Notes: generated from the letters alone by a model not told the origin. 16,268 bases of DNA from CAMAVK01 sp964362485 (GCA_964362485.1 CAYIEX010000027.1:1-16268); one strand, 5' to 3'. Numbered from the stretch's first letter, positions 5,109 through 12,542 are shown. Program-made: numbers and translations.

Positions 5109-5828
5109 ATGCATCGTGAAGAATTGAGACAGTATTCGAAGGTTCAACGACTAGTTGAACTCTTTGCTATTCTTGCTTATCTTAGTACTGTTGTTGCTCT
5201 TTTTGTTATTATTGGGTTTCATGTTACCTCTCATATTTTTATTGTTATTGTTGCATTTTTATTAGGCATGGCTGCTGCAGATATGATGACTGGTCTTTTG
5301 CATTGGGCAGGAGATACGTGGGGAAGGCATTCTTGGCCGATTATTGGCCCGGTGTTTATTCGACCATTCCGAGAACATCATGTTGATCAGAAGGCGATAA
5401 CTCATCATGATTTTATTGAAACAAATGGTAGCAACTCGTTGTTTTCATTGCCCTTTGTAATTATTGCTCTCATGTTCGCGTTTAGTTCTTCGCTAACAGC
5501 GGAGAGAATTTTTCTGATAACCTTCTTGGGGAGTACGGCTTTGTGCGGTTTCTTAACAAATCAATTTCACAAGTGGGCTCACATGGATTATCCACCACGT
5601 GTTGCTGTTTTGCTACAAAAGTTAGGCTTGATCTTATCACCTACTCACCATAAAATTCATCATACGGCTCCATTTGAGCATCACTATGCTATAACCAATG
5701 GTTGGACTAATGGTTTTACACGAGCAATTGGCTTTTACCGAGCGCTGGAATGGGTAATTTCTAAAGTAACGGGGGCTATTCCACGAGAGTCAGATACGCA
5801 TGTGGTGAGCATAATTAAGCGTGATTAA
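5109..5828 (+). CDS. CarF/TMEM189 (Kua)-type lipid desaturase
   Basis: Integral membrane di-iron desaturase-like protein of 239 residues. Hydrophobic segments lie near 17-36, 41-60, 113-128, 133-150 and 164-178. The histidine pattern of the family is complete: LLHW (H65), GRHSWP (H74), FREHHVDQKAITHHDF (H90, H91, H99, H100), FHKWAH (H154, H158), SPTHHKIHHTAP (H180, H181, H184, H185) and HHYAITNGW (191-199). Characterised members are the animal and myxobacterial plasmanylethanolamine desaturases, which make the vinyl-ether bond of plasmalogens, and plant FAD4, a phosphatidylglycerol desaturase. The likely substrate is therefore a membrane lipid, but which one is open in an organism with ether lipids. 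It stands alone with its own promoter between the hairpin array and a small orphan gene. No electron-donor gene is nearby. Confidence 0.88.
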   Translation: MHREELRQYSKVQRLVELFAILAYLSTVVALFVIIGFHVTSHIFIVIVAFLLGMAAADMMTGLLHWAGDTWGRHSWPIIGPVFIRPFREHHVDQKAITHHDFIETNGSNSLFSLPFVIIALMFAFSSSLTAERIFLITFLGSTALCGFLTNQFHKWAHMDYPPRVAVLLQKLGLILSPTHHKIHHTAPFEHHYAITNGWTNGFTRAIGFYRALEWVISKVTGAIPRESDTHVVSIIKRD

Positions 5829-5864
5829 TCTTTGTCATTCTTTGGGTGTTAAAAAATAGAAAGC

Positions 5865-5874
5865 TATATAAATA
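5865..5874 (+). promoter_or_regulatory. TATA box for the 77-residue orphan gene
   Basis: TATATAAATA is a strong archaeal TATA match. A start about 26 bases on (near 5895) leaves a leader of some 19 bases that contains AGGTGA at 5902-5907, 6 bases before the ATG at 5914. Confidence 0.6.
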
Positions 5875-5913
5875 AACTCTCAGGTAAGCCCTGATTCGCA
5901 TAGGTGAAAAACA

Positions 5914-6147
5914 ATGGTAAAGTATGAAATTGGTCGTGTCCAGACACAAGGTACAAGTATTGATGATTTAACAAAAGATAATTCTGGTGTCGCTGCAGGA
6001 ACATTGCAGTTGACTGTAACACCTTTTTATTCAAGATCATTAGTAGAAGTTGATCGGATAATTGCCAACCCGGATTATGACGTATTGGCTGATGCACGAA
6101 AGATAGCTAAGAGTATACTGCTAGAAGATCGTCCTAAATATCGTTAG
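5914..6147 (+). CDS. Small orphan protein, 77 residues
   Basis: Not recognised. The gene has a strong TATA box, a ribosome-binding site (AGGTGA) and a T-rich end, so it is very probably real. The N-terminal half has an alternating pattern (GTLQLTVTPFYSRSLVEVDR) suggesting beta strands. The C-terminal half (DVLADARKIAKSILLED) suggests a helix. There are no cysteines, signal peptide or membrane segments. It converges on the large coiled-coil membrane protein gene with a 29-base gap. Confidence 0.65.
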   Translation: MVKYEIGRVQTQGTSIDDLTKDNSGVAAGTLQLTVTPFYSRSLVEVDRIIANPDYDVLADARKIAKSILLEDRPKYR

Positions 6148-6170
6148 TTTTTTTTACTTTCTTTTGTCTG
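6146..6170 (+). terminator. T-rich transcription end
   Basis: An eight-T run begins at the stop codon of the 77-residue gene, followed by ACTTTCTTTTGTC. Archaeal termination commonly occurs at such U-rich ends without a hairpin. Confidence 0.4.
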
Positions 6171-6176
6171 CCTATT

Positions 6177-7691
6177 TTAGCATTTAATTCCTATGAGCGC
6201 TACTTCTGCATCAGTTAAACAGTCTTTCATCAATTTACAGTATGTTTCATAGGAAACGGTAGGATTAGCTTTAAATCCTGGCAGAACAAGACGTGAGGGA
6301 AGGACATACGCGCCACCATTTTTGGATTCACCATGAACTTTTCGCGCTGCAGCGCATGTTAAGTCTTCGCTTACGTATTCAAATGCTTCGAAACTGCTGA
6401 ATTTTATGCTTAGATCGTATTTGAAATCTTGGTCACAGGGAGTCGGTGCTGGTTCCATTGATTGGTCAAATGGGGTTTTGGTGATTTTATACGATGCGGC
6501 ATTGTTTTGGTCATTCACTTGAACACATAAAGCTAGATAATCTACTTTGTCGTTGAATTCATTGTCTTTGATGCTTTCTTCGATTTTGTCATGTACTGCT
6601 TTTTCGAATTGATCTGGTGTTTGAAAATAAATAGCATGACCGGTCGTAACACCACGTAAAAGAAGAAGGATTCCTAGAATAACAAAAACGCTCACTATTC
6701 CAATCATCATGGCTTTGCGTTTATCAGCGGGGATACTTTGTGGATCCTGTCTTGGTTCTTTAGTTTGTTGCGCGTTGCTTGCTTGGATGGATGCGGGAGC
6801 GCTTCCTTGGAGATAGGTTTTATAATTTTGTTTTAATGTTTCTTTGTAAGCCCAATTTATATCGTGCTCGCTCCAACCGGCTTTTAACAAATTTTCTTTT
6901 ATGTGAGGAAATTTCTTTCCTGTTTTGATATGTTTCGTAATATAATTTACTATCTCAGAATTGATCTCAGGAGTCGATTGTTCTTTATTTTTATTGACAT
7001 AGAGATAAATTCCAGCAAAGATTGCCATTGCCAAAAGCATTACAAAGATGACCGTGAAGAAAGTGGTGAATGATTTTTCTGTTTCAAGTTCTTCTTGAAC
7101 ATTATCAAGATTGGATGATGTTGATTCAACTTCTGTCTGAAGCCCTGCAAGGCCAGTTGCGACACCTTGAACTTTTTGATTTATTTGCTGTTTGGAGCTA
7201 CTTTGTTCTTCATTGAGGATTTGGAGCTGGGTGTTAAGGTCGTTAATGGCTGTTTGAATCTGAATTAGTTGTTCTTGGATTCCTCCGTAGCCCTGTTCAA
7301 GGGTGAGGTAACCACTTTCAATTGCTGCAAGTCGTTCTTCGACACTTGAAGATTGGCCTTGGAGGTACTCAAGTGTGTAACGAAGTTCGCTAAGTTCAGT
7401 TTTGTTAATTGGTGATGTAAGGTTTAGAAGTTCGAGCTGAGTGCGAAGGTCTTCAGGATTAATTGCGGGTGGGGCCTGGTTGTTGGCAGGGTTGTTATCG
7501 TTATTAAAATTATCTTCTTCTTCTTCTTCGGGTGAATCAGAAGCAAAACAGGTTTCATCACAGTAACCTGGTTCACCATTGAGGAAGAAAGTACAGTCAT
7601 CTGTGGTTGAACAAGGCAAACCTAAATCTACATCGGCCAGAGCGAGGCTTAGTACTAAGAGTAATGTGATTGGAAAGATAAAACGCTTCAT
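6177..7691 (-). CDS. Secreted/membrane coiled-coil protein with GW helical module
   Basis: Protein of 504 residues, not assigned to a named function. Order of parts: signal peptide (1-20, MKRFIFPITLLLVLSLALA); a small Cys region with C27, C33, C44 and C48; an acidic Asn/Pro linker (52-78); a long coiled coil (80-206); a membrane segment (about 211-231). Next comes a helical module with KTGKKFPHIKENLLKAGW (256-273) and EHDINWAYKE, of a type frequent in DPANN membrane proteins. A second membrane segment (327-345) leads to the typical TTGHAIY, and the last domain carries C389, C419, C446, C485, C491 and C504. The Cys pairs suggest disulphides outside the cell. AGAGGT sits 3 bases before the ATG, and a TATA box lies at 7726-7736. 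The gene is monocistronic. Confidence 0.75.
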   Translation of the reverse strand: MKRFIFPITLLLVLSLALADVDLGLPCSTTDDCTFFLNGEPGYCDETCFASDSPEEEEEDNFNNDNNPANNQAPPAINPEDLRTQLELLNLTSPINKTELSELRYTLEYLQGQSSSVEERLAAIESGYLTLEQGYGGIQEQLIQIQTAINDLNTQLQILNEEQSSSKQQINQKVQGVATGLAGLQTEVESTSSNLDNVQEELETEKSFTTFFTVIFVMLLAMAIFAGIYLYVNKNKEQSTPEINSEIVNYITKHIKTGKKFPHIKENLLKAGWSEHDINWAYKETLKQNYKTYLQGSAPASIQASNAQQTKEPRQDPQSIPADKRKAMMIGIVSVFVILGILLLLRGVTTGHAIYFQTPDQFEKAVHDKIEESIKDNEFNDKVDYLALCVQVNDQNNAASYKITKTPFDQSMEPAPTPCDQDFKYDLSIKFSSFEAFEYVSEDLTCAAARKVHGESKNGGAYVLPSRLVLPGFKANPTVSYETYCKLMKDCLTDAEVALIGIKC

Positions 7692-7725
7692 CGTACCTCT
7701 TTTTTGGTTAGATGGGCTTTTCGGG

Positions 7726-7736
7726 TTTATATATTT
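7726..7736 (-). promoter_or_regulatory. TATA box of the coiled-coil membrane protein gene
   Basis: On the - strand this reads AAATATATAAA. A start about 26 bases downstream leaves a leader of some 14 bases holding the AGAGGT ribosome-binding site (7700-7695). Confidence 0.55.
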
Positions 7737-7772
7737 AATTGTTTAGAGGGTAAGAATTTACGTTCAATACTC

Positions 7773-7788
7773 AATGAATACTTTCATT
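7773..7788. repeat. Inverted repeat upstream of serS
   Basis: AATGAA (7773-7778) and TTCATT (7783-7788) flank TACT, and CGTT 7761-7764 / AACG 7789-7792 lie outside it. It sits just upstream of the serS TATA box and could be an operator. It is short enough to be chance. Confidence 0.25.
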
Positions 7789-7798
7789 AACGATAAGA

Positions 7799-7808
7799 TT
7801 TAAATAAA
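7799..7808 (+). promoter_or_regulatory. TATA box of serS
   Basis: TTTAAATAAA is centred 26 bases before the ATG at 7830, which fits a leaderless transcript. Confidence 0.6.
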
Positions 7809-7829
7809 TGAACTAAAATTTCTTATTCT

Positions 7830-9122
7830 ATGTTAGATATCAATTTCGTACGTGAACATTCCGATATTGTTAAAAAATCAGAGCGGAAGCGCGGTCGCGA
7901 TGGTCGTACCGTGGATCAATTTATGCTCTTTGATGAGGAGTGGAAAAAGAATCTTAAAGTTGTTGAGGCTTTAAAACATAAACGTAATGTCGTTTCTGAA
8001 GAGATCAATAAAGCCAAAAAAGAAAAGAAAGACAAGCTCGATGATTCGAAAATCAAAGAAATGCGCGACGTTGCTGATTCAATTAAAAAAGAAGAGGAGA
8101 AAGTTAACCAACTTCTGGAGGATCGTAACAAAGCGTTGAAGTCAATAGGCAACATTCTTGATGAATCAGTTCCAGTAGGCAAGGATGATTCTGAAAATGT
8201 AGAACAAAAGAAGGTGGGAAGTATTCCTACATTTAATTTTCCTATTAAAGATCACATTGAACTTGCTTTGGAATTAGATCTTGTTGATCTCGAGACGGCT
8301 GCTAAAAACTCGGGCGCACGTTTTTATTATCTTAAAAATGAGGCTGTACTTTTAAGCCATGCTTTGCAGCGTTTTGCAATGGATCGTTTGCGGGTGAAGG
8401 GATATGCTTTACATCAAACTCCGTACATGCTTAATAAGGCTGCGCTTGAGGGGGGAGTTAATCTTTCGGAATTTGAAGATACACTCTATAAAATTGAAGG
8501 AGAGGATTTGTACCTTATAGCGACGTCTGAACATCCTTTGGTTGCTCTCAAAAAAGATCAAGTTTTAGATCCAAAGTCATTGCCGCTTAAAATATGTGGT
8601 GTTAGTGCGTGTTTTCGTAAGGAGCTTGGTTCGCATGGACGTGATACAAAAGGTATTTTTCGAGTACACCAATTTAACAAAGTTGAGCAGATCGTCTATT
8701 GTAAACCCGAAGATAGTGGGGTATTCTTTAAAGAAATGCAGCTTAATGCTGAAGAGTTATTTAAAGAGTTGGAGATTCCTTTTCGTGTAGTGCAAATCTG
8801 TACGGGTGACATTGGTAACAAACAAACACTTCAGCACGATATTGAAGCATGGTTTCCCGGACAAAATGAAAAAAAAGGGGCTTATAGAGAGGTTACATCA
8901 TGCAGTAATTGTGGGAATTATCAGTCGGTTACTCTCAATACAAAATATCTTAAAACTGATGGTACAAGAGATTATGTTCATATTCTTAATAATACTGCGC
9001 TTACTGACACGAGGCCAATTATTGCTATTTTAGAGAACTTTCAAACTAAGCAAGGGACGGTGAAGATTCCTGAGGCTCTTTGGCCGTATATGGGTGGAAT
9101 TAAGGAGATTAAGCGGAAGTAG
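7830..9122 (+). CDS. serS: Seryl-tRNA synthetase
   Basis: Class II aminoacyl-tRNA synthetase that charges tRNA-Ser in the cytoplasm, 430 residues, a usual length for the common (non-methanogen) type. The N-terminal region 1-110 is a charged long-helix hairpin, the tRNA-binding arm. In the catalytic domain the serine-binding ATSEHP is at 231-236. Motif 2 is FRKELGSHGRDTKGIFRVHQF (in pieces, 262-282). EVTSCSNCGNYQ lies at 354-365. Motif 3, TRPIIAILENFQ, is at 394-405 with the ATP-binding Arg395. All needed residues are present. The gene starts at an ATG 26 bases after a TATA box, without a leader. It is alone on its transcript, followed by a T-rich stretch and then an orphan gene on the same strand. 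Confidence 0.95.
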   Translation: MLDINFVREHSDIVKKSERKRGRDGRTVDQFMLFDEEWKKNLKVVEALKHKRNVVSEEINKAKKEKKDKLDDSKIKEMRDVADSIKKEEEKVNQLLEDRNKALKSIGNILDESVPVGKDDSENVEQKKVGSIPTFNFPIKDHIELALELDLVDLETAAKNSGARFYYLKNEAVLLSHALQRFAMDRLRVKGYALHQTPYMLNKAALEGGVNLSEFEDTLYKIEGEDLYLIATSEHPLVALKKDQVLDPKSLPLKICGVSACFRKELGSHGRDTKGIFRVHQFNKVEQIVYCKPEDSGVFFKEMQLNAEELFKELEIPFRVVQICTGDIGNKQTLQHDIEAWFPGQNEKKGAYREVTSCSNCGNYQSVTLNTKYLKTDGTRDYVHILNNTALTDTRPIIAILENFQTKQGTVKIPEALWPYMGGIKEIKRK

Positions 9123-9175
9123 TTTTTATTGAATTAAGTTTAATAAGAGTGCAACTAAAATGCTTTGTGATTACT

Positions 9176-9625
9176 ATGGTCTTTAAAGATGCTTTTCGAT
9201 TGTACAGTCAGACTGTTCCCCCAGCACGATTTTATGTTCATGATTCATCTTCATTGGCAATTGGAGAGGAGAGCAAAGCTGCTGTTGTTGCATTAGAACG
9301 ACTTATAGTGGAAGATCACTCACCACAGGCACTTAGTCCTTCTACAATGCAGTTTTTTCTTGGTTTTTTATGGGAAAATCGTGAGGATGGAGCGTCGATG
9401 ATAGATCTGTTGGGATATGGAGATTTTAAGGAATGGAAAGGCAATCCTTCTGTTTTTAGCTGGAATCTACGCAATGGTGTTTATGTTTCACGCTGGCCTG
9501 GTTTTGTTTGTGAAGAAGAATTAATTCTGGCTGGGAAGGAAAGTGAGCTGCGAAGAACAACACCGGATCTTTCTGCCTATCTACGAAGTAATTTTATTGG
9601 TTTTCCACCCACAGGTGGGGATTAA
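9176..9625 (+). CDS. Orphan protein, 149 residues
   Basis: Not recognised. Likely soluble: no signal peptide or membrane helix, one cysteine (FVCEEE), several tryptophans (FLWENRED, EWKGNP, SWNLRNG, SRWPGF). The frame extends upstream to a GTG at 9149, but a TATA-like TTTAATAA at 9139-9146 would put the transcript start near 9169, so the ATG at 9176 is chosen. It lies between serS and orc1/cdc6 on the same strand with its own promoter. A short hairpin and T-rich end follow. Confidence 0.6.
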   Translation: MVFKDAFRLYSQTVPPARFYVHDSSSLAIGEESKAAVVALERLIVEDHSPQALSPSTMQFFLGFLWENREDGASMIDLLGYGDFKEWKGNPSVFSWNLRNGVYVSRWPGFVCEEELILAGKESELRRTTPDLSAYLRSNFIGFPPTGGD

Positions 9626-9650
9626 GTGTTTTTGCTTCTTTTTTACTCTG
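9605..9650 (+). terminator. Hairpin plus T-rich end
   Basis: CCACC (9605-9609) and GGTGG (9614-9618) form a short stem over the last codons of the orphan gene. A region with runs of five and six T follows at 9629-9646. Confidence 0.35.
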
Positions 9651-9663
9651 TAACGCTCTTTAC

Positions 9664-9696
9664 TACTATATCTTCATACTTTTTAGCATTATAGTA
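9664..9696. repeat. Inverted repeat before orc1/cdc6
   Basis: TACTATA (9664-9670) and TATAGTA (9690-9696) flank a 19-base A/T-rich spacer. CTCTT (9655-9659) and AAGAG (9696-9700) extend the symmetry with a gap. It lies in the 147-base region before the initiator gene, where an archaeal origin is often found. No canonical origin recognition box is seen. Confidence 0.25.
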
Positions 9697-9740
9697 AGAG
9701 GCCTTGAGTCCTGCAATCTTTATGGCGGGCAGCCACAAAA

Positions 9741-9750
9741 TTAATATAAC
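9741..9750 (+). promoter_or_regulatory. TATA box of orc1/cdc6
   Basis: TTAATATAAC is centred about 27 bases before the ATG at 9773. This supports that start over the TTG at 9704, which lies upstream of the box. Confidence 0.5.
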
Positions 9751-9772
9751 GACGGTGGCATTTTGCCTACTT

Positions 9773-10840
9773 ATGCCAATCTTTAAGGATATGTTGCGGT
9801 CGGGGGAGTCTCTTTTTCGTGATACGGTTCTTCTAAGCTATGATTTTCAGCCTAAAATTCTGTTTGCGCGTGAAAATGAGCAGCAACGCTTTGCGCAGGG
9901 TATAAAACCGCTTTTTGCGGGGCATTCCGGTCGTAATCTCTTTGTCTTTGGAGCGCCCGGTATTGGTAAAACGACGGCATGCAAACATGTTTTACGGGAA
10001 CTTGAAGAAACAACGGATGAAATTGTTCCTCTTTATGTTAATTGTTGGAAGGAGAATACAACTTTTAAAGTGTATACTAAAATCTGTGAGGATTTAGGAC
10101 ATAAATTTCTCGTGAATAAGAAAACGAGTGAACTTTTTGCGTTGATTTCTAGGGATTTGAATAAAAAATCGGTAGTGTTTGTATTTGATGAAATTGATAA
10201 GTTAGAAGATACGGATTTCTTGTATACTATTTTAGAGGATATTTATCGTAAGGCGATCATTTTGATTACTAATTACCGCGATACGTATACGGAACTTGAT
10301 GAGCGAATCCGTAGTCGATTGTCGCCAGAATTTTTAGGGTTTCGAGCGTATAATGAATCGGAAATTGCTACGATTTTAGCTCAACGACGTGATTATGCAT
10401 TTGTTCAGAATTGCTGGGATGATGAAGCGTTTAAAGAAATTGTGGAAAAGTGCGCAGAGCTTCAAGATGTACGTATTGGACTTTATTTGATGAAAGAAGC
10501 AGGGACGATTGCGGAGGATCGCAGTTCTCGACGGGTAACTGCTGCTCATGTTGCGGAAGCTATTAAAAAAGCAGATGAGTTTCATGTGAAACCTAAGGAA
10601 GGTCTTGATGAGGAGTTACGTACTATTTTAGGTTTGATCCGTGAGCATAACGGACAAAAGATAGGAGATATTTATGCTGTCTATGCTGAGAAGGGAGGAG
10701 ATATGAGCTATAAGAGTTTCCAGCGGCGAATTGTGAAGTTACAGGAAGCTCGTTTTATTACTCTTGAGAAAACCTTCGGTAAAGATGGTAATACGACTCT
10801 TATTCATTATTCAAGTAACAAATCATTACAAGAGTACTAA
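9773..10840 (+). CDS. Orc1/Cdc6 replication initiator ATPase
   Basis: AAA+ protein of 355 residues that binds the replication origin and helps load the MCM helicase. Walker A is GAPGIGKTT (60-68), Walker B VVFVFDEID (134-142), sensor 1 LITNYRD (N167) and sensor 2 QDVRIGLYLM (R234). Residues about 275-355 form the C-terminal winged-helix DNA-binding domain (LRTILGLIREHNGQ, then YKSFQRRIVKLQEARFI in pieces). The length is slightly short but within the archaeal range. The ATG at 9773 fits a leaderless start. The Nudix gene overlaps its stop codon by one base, so the two are probably one transcript. Origins often lie next to this gene; see the inverted repeat upstream. Confidence 0.92.
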   Translation: MPIFKDMLRSGESLFRDTVLLSYDFQPKILFARENEQQRFAQGIKPLFAGHSGRNLFVFGAPGIGKTTACKHVLRELEETTDEIVPLYVNCWKENTTFKVYTKICEDLGHKFLVNKKTSELFALISRDLNKKSVVFVFDEIDKLEDTDFLYTILEDIYRKAIILITNYRDTYTELDERIRSRLSPEFLGFRAYNESEIATILAQRRDYAFVQNCWDDEAFKEIVEKCAELQDVRIGLYLMKEAGTIAEDRSSRRVTAAHVAEAIKKADEFHVKPKEGLDEELRTILGLIREHNGQKIGDIYAVYAEKGGDMSYKSFQRRIVKLQEARFITLEKTFGKDGNTTLIHYSSNKSLQEY

Positions 10841-11295
10841 TGGTGGCAGCAAAAACCAGTATGGAAAAGTCAGCGGGAATAATTCTTTATAGAGAACGTC
10901 TTGGCTTTCGGGAGTATCTTTTGCTACGGTATCCTTCAAGAACGGTGTACTGGGGTTTTACAAAGGGTCATTTGGAAGGTGCTGAAACCGAAGAAGAAGC
11001 TGCTCTACGAGAAGCGCGTGAAGAAACGAATCTCATTTCTATATCGATTATACCTGGATTTCAGGCTGCGATGCGCTATTTTTTAACAGCGGGGGAGAAG
11101 AGGGTTTCAAAGGAAGTTGTGTTTTTTCTTGGAGAAGTTGATGATGTAACTGATGGAAATGTATCGGGTGAACATCAGGAGTTACGCTGGTTTTCGTATG
11201 AGGTCGCGCTTAATCTTCTAAAACATAAAAAAGATCGAAAATTGCTTGAACAGGCTGAGGAGTTTGTGGGGAAGTTAGTCGCATCAAAGAGCTAG
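10840..11295 (+). CDS. Nudix hydrolase, diadenosine tetraphosphatase-like
   Basis: Nudix-fold pyrophosphohydrolase of 151 residues. The Nudix box is seen at 43-65: GHLEGAE, then seven residues, then REAREET. It keeps the catalytic Glu set; the usual Gly before the last hydrophobic position is Asn (N64). The context YLLLRYPSRTVYWGFTKGH resembles archaeal bis(5'-nucleosyl)-tetraphosphatases, which remove Ap4A, but other nucleotide substrates are possible. The ATG at 10840 shares its A with the stop of orc1/cdc6, which suggests translational coupling. An in-frame ATG at 10861 (MEKSAGIILYR) is the alternative start and would leave a 20-base gap. It converges on the epimerase gene. Confidence 0.85.
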   Translation: MVAAKTSMEKSAGIILYRERLGFREYLLLRYPSRTVYWGFTKGHLEGAETEEEAALREAREETNLISISIIPGFQAAMRYFLTAGEKRVSKEVVFFLGEVDDVTDGNVSGEHQELRWFSYEVALNLLKHKKDRKLLEQAEEFVGKLVASKS

Positions 11296-11306
11296 TAAAA
11301 TTATTA

Positions 11307-11930
11307 TTATTTCTTGCCAAGTCCAATATCGACAATGATGGTCTTATCTCGTAGCTCAACCAGTCCGGTCTTAAGGTCATGAAGTGTAATGATCAGATCT
11401 ACATTGGTATGGGTCGTAGCAAGTGATCCTGTATCGGCATCAAGGCCACTGGGAACATCGAGTGCGACTTTATATCCTTCATTATCGTTAAAGAATTTTA
11501 TGGCTGAGACAAGGGGTTCACGAATGTCGCCTTGCAAACCAATACCGATGAGGGCATCTATAAATATGTAGGGGAGGTGGGGTTGGAGTTTTACTTTATG
11601 TAAATCATCGGGTGATCTAATATGGACTACTGGAATTGTTTTTTTGATTAAGATGTATTTGTTTTGCGCATCTTCAGACATCTTCTCTTTATCACCGCAT
11701 AAAAAGATAATTACATTATTGTCTTTACTTAGATATCGTGCAGCAACAAGACCGTCTCCTCCGTTGTCGCCTACTCCGGCGAAGATAACAATGCGTTTAC
11801 CAATAAGATCGCAATGTTCATGTAGAGAGCGGGCAGTTTCTTTTCCTGCATTCTCCATCAATTGGTCTTTGAGAATACCATGTGCTTGTGCTTCGCGTTC
11901 GAGTGCTCTCATTTGAGAACTGGTGATCAT
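11307..11930 (-). CDS. nnrE: NAD(P)H-hydrate epimerase (YjeF_N domain)
   Basis: Metabolite-repair enzyme that interconverts the R and S forms of hydrated NAD(P)H so that the S-specific dehydratase can restore the cofactor. 207 residues form a Rossmann-like fold. Visible motifs: GVGDNGGDGLVAARYL (52-67), FIDALIGIGLQGDIREP (123-139) with D125, and ALDVPSGLDADTG (156-168). In most bacteria and archaea this domain is fused to the NnrD dehydratase; here the chain ends at DIGLGKK right after the epimerase domain, and no NnrD is in the window. The ATG is 25 bases downstream of a TATA box at 11951-11960, so the transcript is probably leaderless. Confidence 0.9.
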   Translation of the reverse strand: MITSSQMRALEREAQAHGILKDQLMENAGKETARSLHEHCDLIGKRIVIFAGVGDNGGDGLVAARYLSKDNNVIIFLCGDKEKMSEDAQNKYILIKKTIPVVHIRSPDDLHKVKLQPHLPYIFIDALIGIGLQGDIREPLVSAIKFFNDNEGYKVALDVPSGLDADTGSLATTHTNVDLIITLHDLKTGLVELRDKTIIVDIGLGKK

Positions 11931-11950
11931 GGATGCTTAGAATAGGAGGG

Positions 11951-11960
11951 GATATATAAT
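11951..11960 (-). promoter_or_regulatory. TATA box of nnrE
   Basis: On the - strand ATTATATATC is centred 25 bases before the ATG. A second A/T-rich element, TAATTTATATA at 11994-12004, lies further upstream and has no clear gene of its own. Confidence 0.55.
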
Positions 11961-12035
11961 AATTTGTTTTATGGAATAGTGGGAGTTTTCTCTAATTTAT
12001 ATACTCTGACTACCTATGCCAATTATGCTTTGCAT

Positions 12036-12443
12036 CTAGATAAAGTATGTAATTATGGCACCTAGAAACCCAATTAATGAGCCAACTATTACTTGAGCAG
12101 GAGTGTGACCCATGGCAAAATGAGTTTTCTTTTTGAATTTGAGTTTGCTCATGATTTCATTAATTATCAGGCCTTCGTCTCCCACTGTTCGACGAACACC
12201 AAACGCATCTCGGAGAACAATTAAAGCTAGGACAAGGCTAATGGCAAACGCTGTGGATGTACCTTCGACGAGGTAAATTATGGTGGCAAGGGAAACAACG
12301 AAAGCAGAGTGTGATGAGGGCATTCCACCGGTTACGACAAGGTCGTGCCAACGAAGTGATTTATGGCGGAACCAGTAAATGATTAATTTGAGAAGTTGAG
12401 CTCCAAAACCAGCAAGTATCACGGCAAGGAGGATCTTATTCAT
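12036..12443 (-). CDS. Divergent PAP2-family membrane protein (DUF212)
   Basis: Integral membrane protein of 135 residues, annotated in databases as divergent PAP2 or acid phosphatase/vanadium-dependent haloperoxidase-related. The signature GGMPSSHSAF is at 39-48, RDAFGVRRTVG at 78-88 and MGHTPAQVIVGSLIGF at 111-126. Hydrophobic helices lie near 3-24, 46-60, 66-78 and 115-135. By the PAP2 relation it may be a lipid phosphatase, for example on polyprenyl diphosphates, but the activity of this family is not firmly known. A cis-prenyltransferase gene lies about 600 bases away, though not in the same operon. A TATA box 26 bases upstream suggests a leaderless transcript. Confidence 0.88.
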   Translation of the reverse strand: MNKILLAVILAGFGAQLLKLIIYWFRHKSLRWHDLVVTGGMPSSHSAFVVSLATIIYLVEGTSTAFAISLVLALIVLRDAFGVRRTVGDEGLIINEIMSKLKFKKKTHFAMGHTPAQVIVGSLIGFLGAIITYFI

Positions 12444-12463
12444 AGGGCAGGAAAAGGTATATT

Positions 12464-12475
12464 GGTTTATATAGG
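12464..12475 (-). promoter_or_regulatory. TATA box of the divergent PAP2 gene
   Basis: On the - strand this reads CCTATATAAACC, centred 26 bases before the ATG at 12443. Confidence 0.6.
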
Positions 12476-12532
12476 TTGCTTTTTAGGTAGTTTAATTTTC
12501 TACACTACTGGCAAGTGGCAAATTATGCGAAA

Positions 12533-12542
12533 TATTTATAAA
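12533..12542 (+). promoter_or_regulatory. TATA box of the 130-residue orphan gene
   Basis: TATTTATAAA predicts a start near 12563, leaving a leader of about 16 bases that holds GGAGGT at 12570-12575. Confidence 0.6.

Noticed and set aside
9704..9772. TTG start extending Orc1/Cdc6 by 23 residues.
   Set aside because: The likely TATA box at 9741-9750 lies within this extension, and the family aligns from the ATG at 9773.
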